Source of the DNA: JAXIPB01 sp045403155
GTDB lineage: Bacteria; Actinomycetota; Actinomycetes; Mycobacteriales; Micromonosporaceae
Length of the DNA stretch: 64,000 nt
NCBI GenBank assembly: GCA_045403155.1
Contig: JAXIPB010000036.1
Span: 20,347 to 84,346 of the forward strand
Direction: 5' to 3'
Position numbers and translations under genes: made by a program
Notes under the pieces: model-generated
The model's database searches: none
The model's input: the letters and a program-made list of their open reading frames with translations, nothing else
What the model was told of the DNA's origin: nothing
In this document: positions 25,528 to 34,330 of the stretch, piece after piece
How the letters are laid out: each line of letters begins with the position of its first letter
Numbering within the stretch: position 1 is the first letter of the stretch

Positions 25528-26496
25528 TTACTTGTCCACGCCGCGCTCGAGGGCCGTCTCATGCGCCGGCCTGCCGACCCCCGAGGCCGACGCCTGGGTG
25601 AGCCACCGCACCGGGTCATCGTCGAGGCCGCGGACACCGGCGTCCCATAGCGCGCCGGCGACCAAGGTGCGCCGATGCGCCGCGTAGGTGAGCACGTGAG
25701 CCACAACCGCGCCAATGGTGTAGACCTCGACTGTCTCACCTGGACAGACGAGCGCTTCGTCGAGCCGGTCGTGTTCCAGGGCGTCCGCGATGTGGGCTTG
25801 AAAGGCCGAGCCGACCACCGCGAGCCGGGCGCGCAGCTCGGGAACAGTACGCGTGCGCTCTCCCTCGAGGTCGTACTCGGCGCCGGCGATCGCGGCGTTC
25901 CACATCTCCAACTGCCCGACCAGCCGGGCCAGCAGCGACCGCAGGGTGCGGTCCTGGTCGATACCCTCGACCGACACCTCGACCGGCCGGTCGAGCTGCG
26001 CGTCGTCGAGCGCCCCAGCCCGCTGCAGCATCTGGTCAAGCAGCCACCGGTGGTGTTCGAGCATTCCGAGTATGAGGTCCATGGAACTCACCCTTCTGGA
26101 TGCGGGCAGGCGAAGGCTCGCCGGCGGATGGAAGTGGACGCTGTTGGGCGCATCGATGCGGAGCACGCCGGGCTTGCGCCGCCACCGCGCCGGTGTCGTC
26201 CCGTAGGCCCGAGCGAACGCCCGGGTGAACGCCTCCTGGGAGGAGTACCCGGCCTCCACCGCGATGTCGAGGACAATGCGGTCACTGGTGAGGAGGCGGT
26301 ACGCCGCCCGCTCCAGCAGTACTCGGCGGCGGAACCGCCCGGGCGGCTCTCCGGACAGCGCGTGGATGACCCGGTCGAAGTGGTAGCGCGACAGGTGCAC
26401 CCGTCGGGCGAGGTCGGCGCCGGTCGCGTCGTGCTCGTCAAGCGCCTCGGCGAGAATCGCCACGAAGGCGGCGAACACATCGGGCGCGTCGGTCAT
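25528..26496 (-). CDS. AraC-type HTH fused to DinB-like domain
   Basis: The 322-residue protein begins with an AraC/XylS DNA-binding domain (residues about 20-115: DLARRVHLSRYHFDRVIHALSG, then IVLDIAVEAGYSSQEAFTRAFARAYGTTPARWRR). Residues about 150-300 form a DinB-like four-helix bundle (MDLILGMLEHHRWLLDQMLQRAG ... VVAHVLTYAAHRRTLVAGAL) with candidate metal-binding His residues. DinB proteins are often thiol-dependent S-transferases; the fusion with an AraC domain is a recurring actinobacterial layout whose ligand is unknown. The start at 26496 is chosen because the long frame upstream runs antisense to the methyltransferase. Confidence 0.85.
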   Translation of the reverse strand: MTDAPDVFAAFVAILAEALDEHDATGADLARRVHLSRYHFDRVIHALSGEPPGRFRRRVLLERAAYRLLTSDRIVLDIAVEAGYSSQEAFTRAFARAYGTTPARWRRKPGVLRIDAPNSVHFHPPASLRLPASRRVSSMDLILGMLEHHRWLLDQMLQRAGALDDAQLDRPVEVSVEGIDQDRTLRSLLARLVGQLEMWNAAIAGAEYDLEGERTRTVPELRARLAVVGSAFQAHIADALEHDRLDEALVCPGETVEVYTIGAVVAHVLTYAAHRRTLVAGALWDAGVRGLDDDPVRWLTQASASGVGRPAHETALERGVDK

Positions 26497-26665
26497 GCCG
26501 CTATTCTGCGGCCTGCGTAGGTGACGCGTTTGATCGCGATTGCGGTATCTGCCCGGTCCCGGGGTATTGCGGGCCGCACAGCCGCCCAAAGGCAGACCGT
26601 GCGGGCGAACGTTCTCGCCGCGAGGTGCGCGGTCATGCCGGAAGTAGAGCGTCGCGCTGTGGCAG

Positions 26666-26694
26666 TTGTCCACGGTTGAGCTGCATGGTAGGTT
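26666..26694 (+). promoter_or_regulatory. Candidate sigma-70 type promoter for the sugar O-methyltransferase
   Basis: TTGTCC (26666-26671) and TAGGTT (26689-26694) are separated by 17 bp, 37 bp before the chosen ATG. The match is good for a housekeeping actinobacterial promoter. Confidence 0.45.
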
Positions 26695-26730
26695 CCGCAA
26701 TCTCTGCTGACGGCGACATTGTGGGGCGGT

Positions 26731-27930
26731 ATGAACAACCTGGCCAACCTCGGCAAGCAGGTCCTCAAGAGAGTCGTCAATCGCGTCTTGGCCCTCAGTG
26801 GATACCGAGTCGTAGCACTCAAGAGACACGGCGCGTCCGTCCCGCCGAGCGAGCCGGAGGTTGTAACTGCCGACGGAACGACCAACGCCGCTTGGGCCGA
26901 GCTCACCGAACGCACCCTCGAGGAGATCAAGGGTGTCGACGAGATCTACCGGCCGACGAATTTCTGGGAGCCCGCGCTCGACCAGCTTCTCGCTGATATG
27001 ACCAAGCACGGGCTGGAGAACTTCAAGTCCTGGCCGATCTCGAAGGTCTGGTTCTACCCGCGGTACGGTCGCGGCTTCAACCAGGCGACCATCGACGCGA
27101 CGTACAAACGGGCCAAAGAGGTCAACCCGAGCGTTGACAAGAGCTGGCTGTCCGGGGTCCTCACCGGCGACCGGGAGGCCGGCCGTGACCTCGACGTCGT
27201 CCGTCTCGCGTGGGACCAACAACGGTGGCCGTTCGACCTGACGGGGTACGGCGAGAGCGAGGTGGGCACCCCGCCGCAGTACCACACGCTCAACGATGCC
27301 GAGCACGCCTGGACCCGGCCGTACCTGAACTACCTGCTCTGCCTGACCGCGCTATCTAGGCACGTCGACGCCGTGCCGAAGGCCTTCCTGGAGATCGGGG
27401 GCGGATACGGCGTGCTCGGCGAGATCCTGCTCAGCCGCGACCCCGAGGCGAGATACGTGAACCTCGACATCCCGCCACTAGTGACGGTGTCGTCGTACTA
27501 CCTGAAGACGCTGTTCGGTGATCGGGTCACGACGTACGACGGAAACCTGACCAAGGCCGGTGAGCTCAAGCTCGACACCTCGGCTGTGCTGCCGAACTGG
27601 CGGATCAAGGACGTCCGCGGCGACTTCGACGTCTTCGTGAACGCGTACTCGTTCCAGGAGATGGAGCCCAACGTCGTCGAGCACTACATCGACGCGGTCG
27701 CCGAGACTGGGGTCAAGCACGTCGTGTCGCTCAACTCCCGCAACGGCAAGCCGAAGGCCTCTGAGCGCGGCAACCGCCATTGGGGTGGGGTCATCGAGCC
27801 GGTGACGTCGCAGCTGATCGTCGACCTGTTCAACGCCCGGGGCTACCAGCTGCAGGGCCGCTACAACACTCCACTGATCTACAGCGCGGGCGAGCTGGTG
27901 GTGCTGAGTAAGGGCGGAGAGCGCAGCTGA
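26731..27930 (+). CDS. Putative sugar O-methyltransferase
   Basis: The 399-residue protein resembles the 'putative sugar O-methyltransferase' family: EIYRPTNFWEPALDQLL, NFKSWPISKVWFYPRYG, the SAM-binding strand AFLEIGGGYGVLGEILLSRDPEARYVNLDIPPL, and DVFVNAYSFQEMEPNVVEHYIDAV. Members occur near polysaccharide and glycolipid genes, but no glycosyltransferases are near here. The ATG at 26731 is preferred to a TTG at 26719. It stands alone between two minus-strand genes. Confidence 0.82.
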   Translation: MNNLANLGKQVLKRVVNRVLALSGYRVVALKRHGASVPPSEPEVVTADGTTNAAWAELTERTLEEIKGVDEIYRPTNFWEPALDQLLADMTKHGLENFKSWPISKVWFYPRYGRGFNQATIDATYKRAKEVNPSVDKSWLSGVLTGDREAGRDLDVVRLAWDQQRWPFDLTGYGESEVGTPPQYHTLNDAEHAWTRPYLNYLLCLTALSRHVDAVPKAFLEIGGGYGVLGEILLSRDPEARYVNLDIPPLVTVSSYYLKTLFGDRVTTYDGNLTKAGELKLDTSAVLPNWRIKDVRGDFDVFVNAYSFQEMEPNVVEHYIDAVAETGVKHVVSLNSRNGKPKASERGNRHWGGVIEPVTSQLIVDLFNARGYQLQGRYNTPLIYSAGELVVLSKGGERS

Positions 27931-27975
27931 GCGGAACGATGGGGCACGGGACTGCGCGAGGCGTACTCGCCCGCA

Positions 27976-28437
27976 TCACCGCTGACGGTAGTCCTTGACG
28001 CCAGCGGCCAGTAGCTCGGTGGTTCGCGCTATTCGCCTTGCCCGCTCCGCCGGGTCGCGCTTGGTCGCCTCGATCCAGCGCAGGTACCCCCGACGATAGA
28101 ACTGGGCCAGCCCGTCAAAGAACTCACCGGCTTGCGGGTTCGCCGCCAGCGCGGCCGCGACATCCTCGGCAAGATCGCCGCGCTGAGGCCCTTCAGGCTC
28201 GATCTCAACGTCGACCTCGTCCCCAGCGGCGACGCCACAGTCGCGCAACCATGCCGCGCCCAGACGTAGACCCCACAGCCGGTCGTGTCGTTCGACAACG
28301 CCGCGGACCCGGTGGCCATCAACCGTGCCACCGACATGGTGGCGTGGCTTAGGCGTCCAGATTTCATCCGGATTGAACGGCACCGGTACCAGCAGCCCGT
28401 TCCTCCCGCCATCTCGGACGGTGACCCTGAACCGCAC
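27976..28437 (-). CDS. DUF1905 / YdeI (OmpD-associated)-like protein
   Basis: The 153-residue protein has an N-terminal DUF1905 beta-barrel (MRFRVTVRDGGRNGLLVPVPFNPDEIW; VERHDRLWGLRLGAAWLRDCGVAAGDEVDVEIEPEGPQ) and a C-terminal bacteriocin-protection YdeI/OmdA helix pair (FFDGLAQFYRRGYLRWIEATKRDPAERARRIARTTELLAAGVKD). It starts at a GTG. Function is unknown. Confidence 0.85.
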   Translation of the reverse strand: MRFRVTVRDGGRNGLLVPVPFNPDEIWTPKPRHHVGGTVDGHRVRGVVERHDRLWGLRLGAAWLRDCGVAAGDEVDVEIEPEGPQRGDLAEDVAAALAANPQAGEFFDGLAQFYRRGYLRWIEATKRDPAERARRIARTTELLAAGVKDYRQR

Positions 28438-28539
28438 GCTGAGATCATCGCATACGCGGTGCCGACGATGTCGCGACGTCCGGCTGGCGCGGTGGCGCCA
28501 GAGCTGAAGTTACTGGCCGTGGCACCAGCCAGAACAGAT

Positions 28540-28995
28540 TGACCGAGGATTAGCCGCGCCGGGATCAGGCTGGCTGCGAGGGCGAGCACCAGGCAGACGC
28601 CGCGACCGCCGCGACGGCCGGCGACGGCAGCACCAAGGGTGTGTTCGGCGCGTAGTCGCGCAGCCCGGAGACGACACCCATGAGCGCGGTCAACGCCGCG
28701 GCGAGGCCGAGGAGGGTGCCGATGGCGACGACGAGCGCCGCCTCGGCGGCCACCACCCGGAGGACCTGACCCACGCTCGCCCCGGACAGGCGCAGGGTGG
28801 CCAACTCACGCCGCCGGGTGGCAGTCGCCATCATCAGCGTGTTGGCGATCGCGATAGCGGGGTAGCCAACGGACATGGCGATCAGCAGCGTGAACACCAG
28901 CCTCACCATGCGCCAGTCCGCCGCGCTGCTGGCGTTGACATAGCCACGAGCAGGTGGTGGCGCAGAGCGGCCCACGCGGCGGCCACTTTAGACAT
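28540..28995 (-). pseudogene. FtsX-like ABC permease, collapsed remnant
   Basis: An ATG at 28995, overlapping the adenylate kinase stop, begins a normal FtsX-type N-terminus (MSKVAAAWAALRHHLLVA). After about 20 codons the sequence jumps frame into a C-terminal FtsX domain (RMVRLVFTLLIAMSVGYPAIAIANTLMMATATRRRELATLRLSGASVGQVLRVVAAEAAL), skipping the usual 700-odd residues. A second frame change near 28600 is needed to read the natural end LVLALAASLIPARLILG. So this is an internally deleted and frameshifted gene of the MacB/FtsX family. Confidence 0.75.
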
Positions 28996-29620
28996 TGAGC
29001 TGTTCGCGGATCATTCGCCGCACCGTCTCCTTGTCGGGCCGGGCATCGACGCTCAACACGAACTCCTTGCGCCGGAACAGTTCCAGCACCGGATCGGTCT
29101 TCTCGTGGTAGGCGCGCAATCTCGCGGCGAGCGCTTCCTCCGTGTCATCCTCACGGCTTACCAGATCACCGCCGCACACATCGCATCGGCCCTCCTCCTC
29201 GGGGCGGTGGGCGATGAGGTTGTAGTCCATTCCGCAGCGGGCGCACAGCCGGCGAGCCAGCACCCGCCGGCGAACCTCGGTGTCGGGTAGATCGAGGTGG
29301 ATAACGGCGTCGATGTCGTAGCTCTCCAGGAAGAACTCCGCCTGCCGCCGGTTGCGGGGGAAGCCGTCAATCACGAACCCGTAGTTCCAGTCGTGCTGTC
29401 CCAACCGCTCCCGGACGACCGACTCGACGAGGTCGTCGTCGACGAGTTCCCCGGCGGCCATGATCCGTCGAACCTGCGCGCCGATCTTGGTGTGGTGCTG
29501 GACGTGCCATCGGAAGATGTCGCCGACGCTGATGTGTGTCAGGTCAAGATCGGCCGCGAGGAGCCCGCCCTGAGTCCCCTTGCCGCTGCCCTGAACGCCC
29601 ATGATCACGAACTTTCGCAT
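28988..29620 (-). CDS. Adenylate kinase family nucleotide kinase
   Basis: The 210-residue protein has P-loop MGVQGSGKGTQGGLLA, the NMP-binding region HISVGDIFRWHVQHHTKIGAQV, the motif FVIDGFPRNRRQAEFF, and a LID with four Cys (CARCGMDYN ... CDVCGGDL) that probably binds zinc. The C-terminus contains the YHEKTDPVLELFR motif. It differs from the usual core adk in P-loop context (VQGSGKGTQ) and is not near secY, so it is probably a second, conditionally used kinase. It diverges from the DsbA-like gene and may share the DevR-like box. Confidence 0.88.
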   Translation of the reverse strand: MRKFVIMGVQGSGKGTQGGLLAADLDLTHISVGDIFRWHVQHHTKIGAQVRRIMAAGELVDDDLVESVVRERLGQHDWNYGFVIDGFPRNRRQAEFFLESYDIDAVIHLDLPDTEVRRRVLARRLCARCGMDYNLIAHRPEEEGRCDVCGGDLVSREDDTEEALAARLRAYHEKTDPVLELFRRKEFVLSVDARPDKETVRRMIREQLNV

Positions 29621-29725
29621 GTTCGAACGATGCCATCGACAAGGTCTCCTGGCTAGCTCTCGGACCCGCCGAAGTGGAGAGATGACCCGGTGGCGTCCGG
29701 ACGCGACTGTGGTCCCGGACCGAAC

Positions 29726-29768
29726 GGGACCTTTGGCCCTGCGATCAGAAACGGCGGATCCCTACCGT
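29726..29768 (+). promoter_or_regulatory. DevR/DosR-like box and -10 element ahead of the DsbA-nar unit
   Basis: GGGACCTTTGGCCC (29726-29739) fits the core of the DosR/DevR dyad (GGGAC-N4-GTCCC type) with one substitution. TACCGT at 29763-29768 is a plausible -10, giving a start near 29775 and placing the box centre at about -43, the typical activator position. The DsbA-like ATG follows at 29813. The divergent adenylate kinase starts 106 bp away on the other side. Confidence 0.5.
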
Positions 29769-29812
29769 ACAGGCCATGAGCCGAGCGGGTGGACCGTCTG
29801 GGAGGTCACGCA

Positions 29813-30538
29813 ATGAGTAGTCGGGTTGCGCAGAAGCAGGCGGCACGGGTCGTGCGCGAACAGCTCGCGCGGGAACGGCGACGCCGGCGAACCACAGTTG
29901 TGTCGATCGTGGCGGCGGTCGCGTTGGTCGCCGCGGGAATCGTCGGGTACGCCGTTTACGCGTCGCAGCGGCCGGAGGAGGGATTCCGCACGCCTGCGAC
30001 CGCGACCTCCGACTTCGCCGGCCTGAAGGTGGGCAGCGGACCAGTCGTGGTCGAGCTGTACCTGGACTACCTGTGCCCCGCCTGTCGGCAGTTCGAGGCC
30101 AATGCCGCCGACACGATCAAGCGCTATCTCGACCTGGGGCGCATCACGCTCGTGTATCACCCCGTCGCCATCCTTGACCATTACTCGACAAACCAGTACT
30201 CCTCGCGGAGCGCGGCCGGCGCCGGGTGCGCCGCCGACGCCGGAAAGTTGACCGAATACACGGACGCGCTCTACAACGATCAGCCGGCCGAGGGCGGGCC
30301 GGGCCACACCGATGACAGGCTCGTGGAGATCGCAGCATTGGCGGGTGTGCCGCGTGACTCGTTTGGTCAATGCCTGCGCGAGGGCCGGTACGCGGACTGG
30401 GTCCTTCACAGCACCGACGCGATGGCTCGGCGTGGGGTCAATGGCACCCCGACCGTGTTTGTCAACGGAGTACAGGTCGCACAGCCCACGGTCGAGCGCC
30501 TGGCCGCCGCGATCGACACGGCGGCCCCGAAGCCATGA
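29813..30538 (+). CDS. Membrane-anchored DsbA-family thiol oxidoreductase
   Basis: The 241-residue protein has a basic cytoplasmic N-terminus (ARVVREQLARERRRRRT), one transmembrane helix (VVSIVAAVALVAAGIVGYAVY) and an extracytoplasmic thioredoxin fold with the active site LDYLCPACRQFE and cis-Pro loop GVNGTPTVFVNG. The layout matches actinobacterial DsbA/MPT-type disulfide proteins. A strong GGGAGG site supports the start at 29813. Only 99 bp separate it from narG on the same strand, so it may be co-transcribed with the nitrate reductase genes. Confidence 0.9.
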   Translation: MSSRVAQKQAARVVREQLARERRRRRTTVVSIVAAVALVAAGIVGYAVYASQRPEEGFRTPATATSDFAGLKVGSGPVVVELYLDYLCPACRQFEANAADTIKRYLDLGRITLVYHPVAILDHYSTNQYSSRSAAGAGCAADAGKLTEYTDALYNDQPAEGGPGHTDDRLVEIAALAGVPRDSFGQCLREGRYADWVLHSTDAMARRGVNGTPTVFVNGVQVAQPTVERLAAAIDTAAPKP

Positions 30539-30637
30539 TTCGTTCTTGGGTACTGATGGCGGGCAAATCCTCGTTTCGGATTCAGCGAACGTGGCGGGCC
30601 ACAAGAATGACGGCCATACGACCATGAGGGAGCCCTG

Positions 30638-33600
30638 ATGTCGGTCGATAGGCAAGCGGCTGAGCCAGCGCCTGGACCACTCGCCACGAGCGCCGCCGCG
30701 GCCGGCGATGCCCTTCTCACTCTCGGCGGTCTGCTGCGCCGCGCCGAGGTTTCGCCGGACAAGCGGGCGCTGTACCAGATCGGCGGCCGCGAGGCGGACA
30801 CGTTCTACCGCGACCGATGGTCCTACGACAAGGTGGTGCGCTCCACCCACGGCGTGAACTGCACCGGCTCGTGCTCGTGGAAGGTATACGTCAAGGACGG
30901 GATCATCACCTGGGAGTCGCAGCAGACCGACTACCCGTCGGTCGGACCGGACCGGCCCGAGTACGAGCCGCGGGGTTGCCCGCGCGGGGCCGCGTTCTCG
31001 TGGTACACCTACTCGCCGACCCGGGTGCGCTATCCGTACGCCCGGGGGGTGCTGGTGGAGATGTACCGGGAGGCCAGGGGACGGCTGGGCGACCCGGTCG
31101 CCGCCTGGGCCGACATCCAGGGCGACCCGGAGCGCCGCCGCCGCTACCAGCGGGCCCGCGGCAAGGGCGGCCTGGTGCGGGTCTCCTGGGACGAGGCCCT
31201 CGAGATGGTCGCCGCGGCCCACGTGCACGCCATCAAGGTGTACGGTCCGGACCGGGTCGCCGGCTTCTCCCCCATCCCGGCCATGTCGATGGTCTCGCAC
31301 GCCGTGGGTGCCCGGTTCATCAGCCTCATCGGCGGGTCAATGCTGTCGTTCTACGACTGGTACGCGGACCTGCCCGTCGCGTCGCCGCAAGTCTTCGGAG
31401 ATCAGACCGACGTGCCCGAGTCCGCCGACTGGTGGGACGCGACCTACCTCATCATGTGGGGCTCGAACGTGCCGGTGACGCGAACTCCGGACGCGCACTG
31501 GATGGCCGAGGCCCGGTACCGGGGGCAGAAGGTCGTGGTCGTCGCGCCCGACTATGCCGACAACGTCAAGTTCGCCGACGAGTGGCTGCCGGCGCAGCCG
31601 GGCACCGACGGCGCGCTGGCGATGGCGATGGGCCACGTCATTCTCTCCGAGTTCTTTGTGGAGCGAAGCACCCCCCGTTTCGTCGACTACGTCAAGCGCT
31701 ATACCGACCTGCCCTTCCTGGTCGTGCTCGACCAACTCGGCGATGGCACCTACAAGCCCGGCAAGTTCCTCACCGCGGCCGACCTCGGCGAGGACGGCGA
31801 GAACGCCGCGTTCAAGCCGGCCGTGTGGGACGCCGCCGCGGACACCCCGGCGGTCCCGAATGGGTCGGTCGGATTCCGGTGGGGAGAATCCGGCCTGGGT
31901 CGGTGGAACCTCGATCTCGGGTCGATCGAACCGGCGTTGGGGTACTCGACCGATGCCGAGACGGCGATCGTGAAACTGCCGAGGTTCGACACAGAGACGC
32001 CGCAGACTCTGGTTCGCGGCGTCCCGGTTCGGCGCATCGATGGTCGCCTCACCACAACCGTGTACGACCTGATGCTCGCCCAGTACGGGGTAGGCCGGCC
32101 GGGCCTGCCCGGCGAGTGGCCATCCTCCTATGAGGACGACTCCGTGCCATACACCCCGGCCTGGCAGGAGCCGATCACCGGCGTACCCGCGTCCGCGTGC
32201 GCCCGCATCGCGCGGGAGTTCGCCGACAACGCCGACCGCTCCGGCGGCCGTTCGATGATCCTGATGGGCGCGGGCACGAATCACTGGTTCCACTCCGACA
32301 CGATCTACCGCTCGATGCTGGCCCTCACGACGCTCACGGGCTGTCAAGGCATCAACGGCGGTGGCTGGGCGCACTACGTCGGGCAGGAGAAGTGCCGGCC
32401 GGTCACCGGCTGGGCACAGCTGGCGTTCGGGCTGGACTGGTCGCGCCCGCCCCGACAGATGATCGGCACGGCCTACTGGTACATGCACACCGACCAGTGG
32501 CGATACGACACCTACGACGCCGGCGCGCTGGCCAGTCCGATCGGGAACGGGACCTTTGCGGGCCGGCATACGGCCGATCTCTTGGCGCAGTCAGCGCGGT
32601 TGGGTTGGATGCCGAGCATGCCGACGTTCGACCGTAACCCGCTCGATGTGGCGGAGGAGGCGCGCAACGTAGCGCCTGACGATCCGGCGTCGTATGTCGC
32701 CGAGGCGATCAGGTCGGGCGAACTCGGATTCGCCTGCGAAGACCCCGATGCCCCGCAGAACTGGCCGCGTGTGCTCACCGTGTGGCGGGCCAACCTGCTC
32801 GGCTCCAGCGCCAAGGGCAATGAGTACTTCCTGCGCCATCTGCTCGGCACGGACGCCTCACTGCGGGCGACCGAGGCCGGCCCCGAGCACCGCCCGCGCG
32901 ACGTGCGCTGGCGGGACGAGGCCCCGGAGGGCAAGCTGGATCTGCTGCTGTCGCTGGACTTCAGGATGACGTCCACGACGCTCTTCTCCGACGTGGTTTT
33001 GCCCGCGGCGACCTGGTACGAGAAGCACGACCTCTCGTCCACGGACATGCACCCCTTCGTGCACGCCTTCAATCCGGCGATCGCGCCGCCCTGGCAGACC
33101 CGCACAGACTTCGACGCCTTCCATGCCCTCGCGCGCACCTTTTCGACGCTCGCCCTCAGCCACCTGGGTGTCCGTCATGACGTCGTCGCCGTGCCCCTGC
33201 AGCACGACACACCCGACGAGCTCGCCACGCCCGGTGGGGTCGTGCGAGTACCCGACGAACCCGGTGCGACGACGCCGAAGCTCATCATCGTCGAGCGCGA
33301 CTACGGCGCAATCGCCGCGAAGATGGCGGCACTCGGACCGCTGCTCGACACGCTGGGTACGACGACAAAGGCCGTCACAGTGGACGTCGGGCCCGAAATC
33401 GCGTACCTGAAACGTCAGAACGGGACCGTCCAGGGTGGACCCGGCGATGGCCGCCCCCGCCTTGACCGCGACATCCACGCCTGCGAGGCCATCCTCAGCC
33501 TCTCCGGAACGACGAACGGGCGGGTCGCCGTGCGCGGATTCGAGGCGTTGGAACGGCGCACCGGTACTGAGCTGAAGGACCTCGCCGCTGAGGCGGAGGG

Positions 33601-34330
33601 AAAACGGATCACCTTCGCCGACACGCAGGCGCGCCCGGTGCCGGTGCTGACCAGCCCGGAGTGGTCCGGCAGCGAGTCGGGCGGACGACGCTACTCCCCG
33701 TTCACCATCAACGTGGAGCGGCTCAAGCCCTGGCACACGCTCACCGGCCGGCAGCACTTCTTCCTCGACCACGACTGGATGCATGAGTTCGGCGAGGCGC
33801 TGCCCGTGTTCCGGCCGCCGCTGGATATGCACAAGCTCTTCGGGGAGCCCCGGCTGGGCCGAAGCGGAGAGCTTGAGATCACCGTGCGGTATCTGACCCC
33901 GCACTCGAAGTGGTCCATCCACTCGGAGTACCAGGACAACCTGCTGATGCTCACACTCTCCCGGGGCGGGCCGACGATCTGGATGAGCGAGGCCGACGCC
34001 GAGAAGATCGGTGTTCGGGACAACGACTGGATCGAGGCGGTCAACCGTAACGGGGTGGTCGTGGCGCGGGCCGTGGTCACACACAAGATGCCCGAGGGCA
34101 CCGTGTACATGTACCACGCGCAGGAGCGCGTGGTGGACGTACCCAAGGCCGAGGCCTCCGGCCGGCGTGGCGGCATCCACAACTCGCTGACCCGGTTGCT
34201 CGTCAAGCCCACTCACATCATCGGCGGCTACGCGCAACTCTCGTTCGCGTTCAACTACCTGGGGCCCACCGGCAACCAGCGCGACGAGGTGACCGTGATC
34301 CGCCGCCGGTCGCAGGAGGTTGAGTACTGA
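30638..34330 (+). CDS. narG: Respiratory nitrate reductase, alpha subunit
   Basis: The 1230-residue protein is full length for NarG. Near residue 70 it has the His-Cys3 ligand set of the FS0 cluster: STHGVNCTGSCSWKVYVKDG, with the last Cys in EPRGCPRGAAFSW. The molybdenum-ligand Asp lies in SFYDWYADLPVASPQVFGDQTD. It reduces nitrate to nitrite with electrons from NarH, on the cytoplasmic side in this family; no twin-arginine signal is seen at the N-terminus. A GAGGGAG site precedes the ATG. Its TGA shares one base with the narH ATG. Confidence 0.97.
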   Translation: MSVDRQAAEPAPGPLATSAAAAGDALLTLGGLLRRAEVSPDKRALYQIGGREADTFYRDRWSYDKVVRSTHGVNCTGSCSWKVYVKDGIITWESQQTDYPSVGPDRPEYEPRGCPRGAAFSWYTYSPTRVRYPYARGVLVEMYREARGRLGDPVAAWADIQGDPERRRRYQRARGKGGLVRVSWDEALEMVAAAHVHAIKVYGPDRVAGFSPIPAMSMVSHAVGARFISLIGGSMLSFYDWYADLPVASPQVFGDQTDVPESADWWDATYLIMWGSNVPVTRTPDAHWMAEARYRGQKVVVVAPDYADNVKFADEWLPAQPGTDGALAMAMGHVILSEFFVERSTPRFVDYVKRYTDLPFLVVLDQLGDGTYKPGKFLTAADLGEDGENAAFKPAVWDAAADTPAVPNGSVGFRWGESGLGRWNLDLGSIEPALGYSTDAETAIVKLPRFDTETPQTLVRGVPVRRIDGRLTTTVYDLMLAQYGVGRPGLPGEWPSSYEDDSVPYTPAWQEPITGVPASACARIAREFADNADRSGGRSMILMGAGTNHWFHSDTIYRSMLALTTLTGCQGINGGGWAHYVGQEKCRPVTGWAQLAFGLDWSRPPRQMIGTAYWYMHTDQWRYDTYDAGALASPIGNGTFAGRHTADLLAQSARLGWMPSMPTFDRNPLDVAEEARNVAPDDPASYVAEAIRSGELGFACEDPDAPQNWPRVLTVWRANLLGSSAKGNEYFLRHLLGTDASLRATEAGPEHRPRDVRWRDEAPEGKLDLLLSLDFRMTSTTLFSDVVLPAATWYEKHDLSSTDMHPFVHAFNPAIAPPWQTRTDFDAFHALARTFSTLALSHLGVRHDVVAVPLQHDTPDELATPGGVVRVPDEPGATTPKLIIVERDYGAIAAKMAALGPLLDTLGTTTKAVTVDVGPEIAYLKRQNGTVQGGPGDGRPRLDRDIHACEAILSLSGTTNGRVAVRGFEALERRTGTELKDLAAEAEGKRITFADTQARPVPVLTSPEWSGSESGGRRYSPFTINVERLKPWHTLTGRQHFFLDHDWMHEFGEALPVFRPPLDMHKLFGEPRLGRSGELEITVRYLTPHSKWSIHSEYQDNLLMLTLSRGGPTIWMSEADAEKIGVRDNDWIEAVNRNGVVVARAVVTHKMPEGTVYMYHAQERVVDVPKAEASGRRGGIHNSLTRLLVKPTHIIGGYAQLSFAFNYLGPTGNQRDEVTVIRRRSQEVEY

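Noticed and set aside
29762..32569. Long minus-strand frames opposite the DsbA-like gene and narG
   Set aside because: narG is unmistakable on the plus strand; the antisense frames contain no domain pattern.
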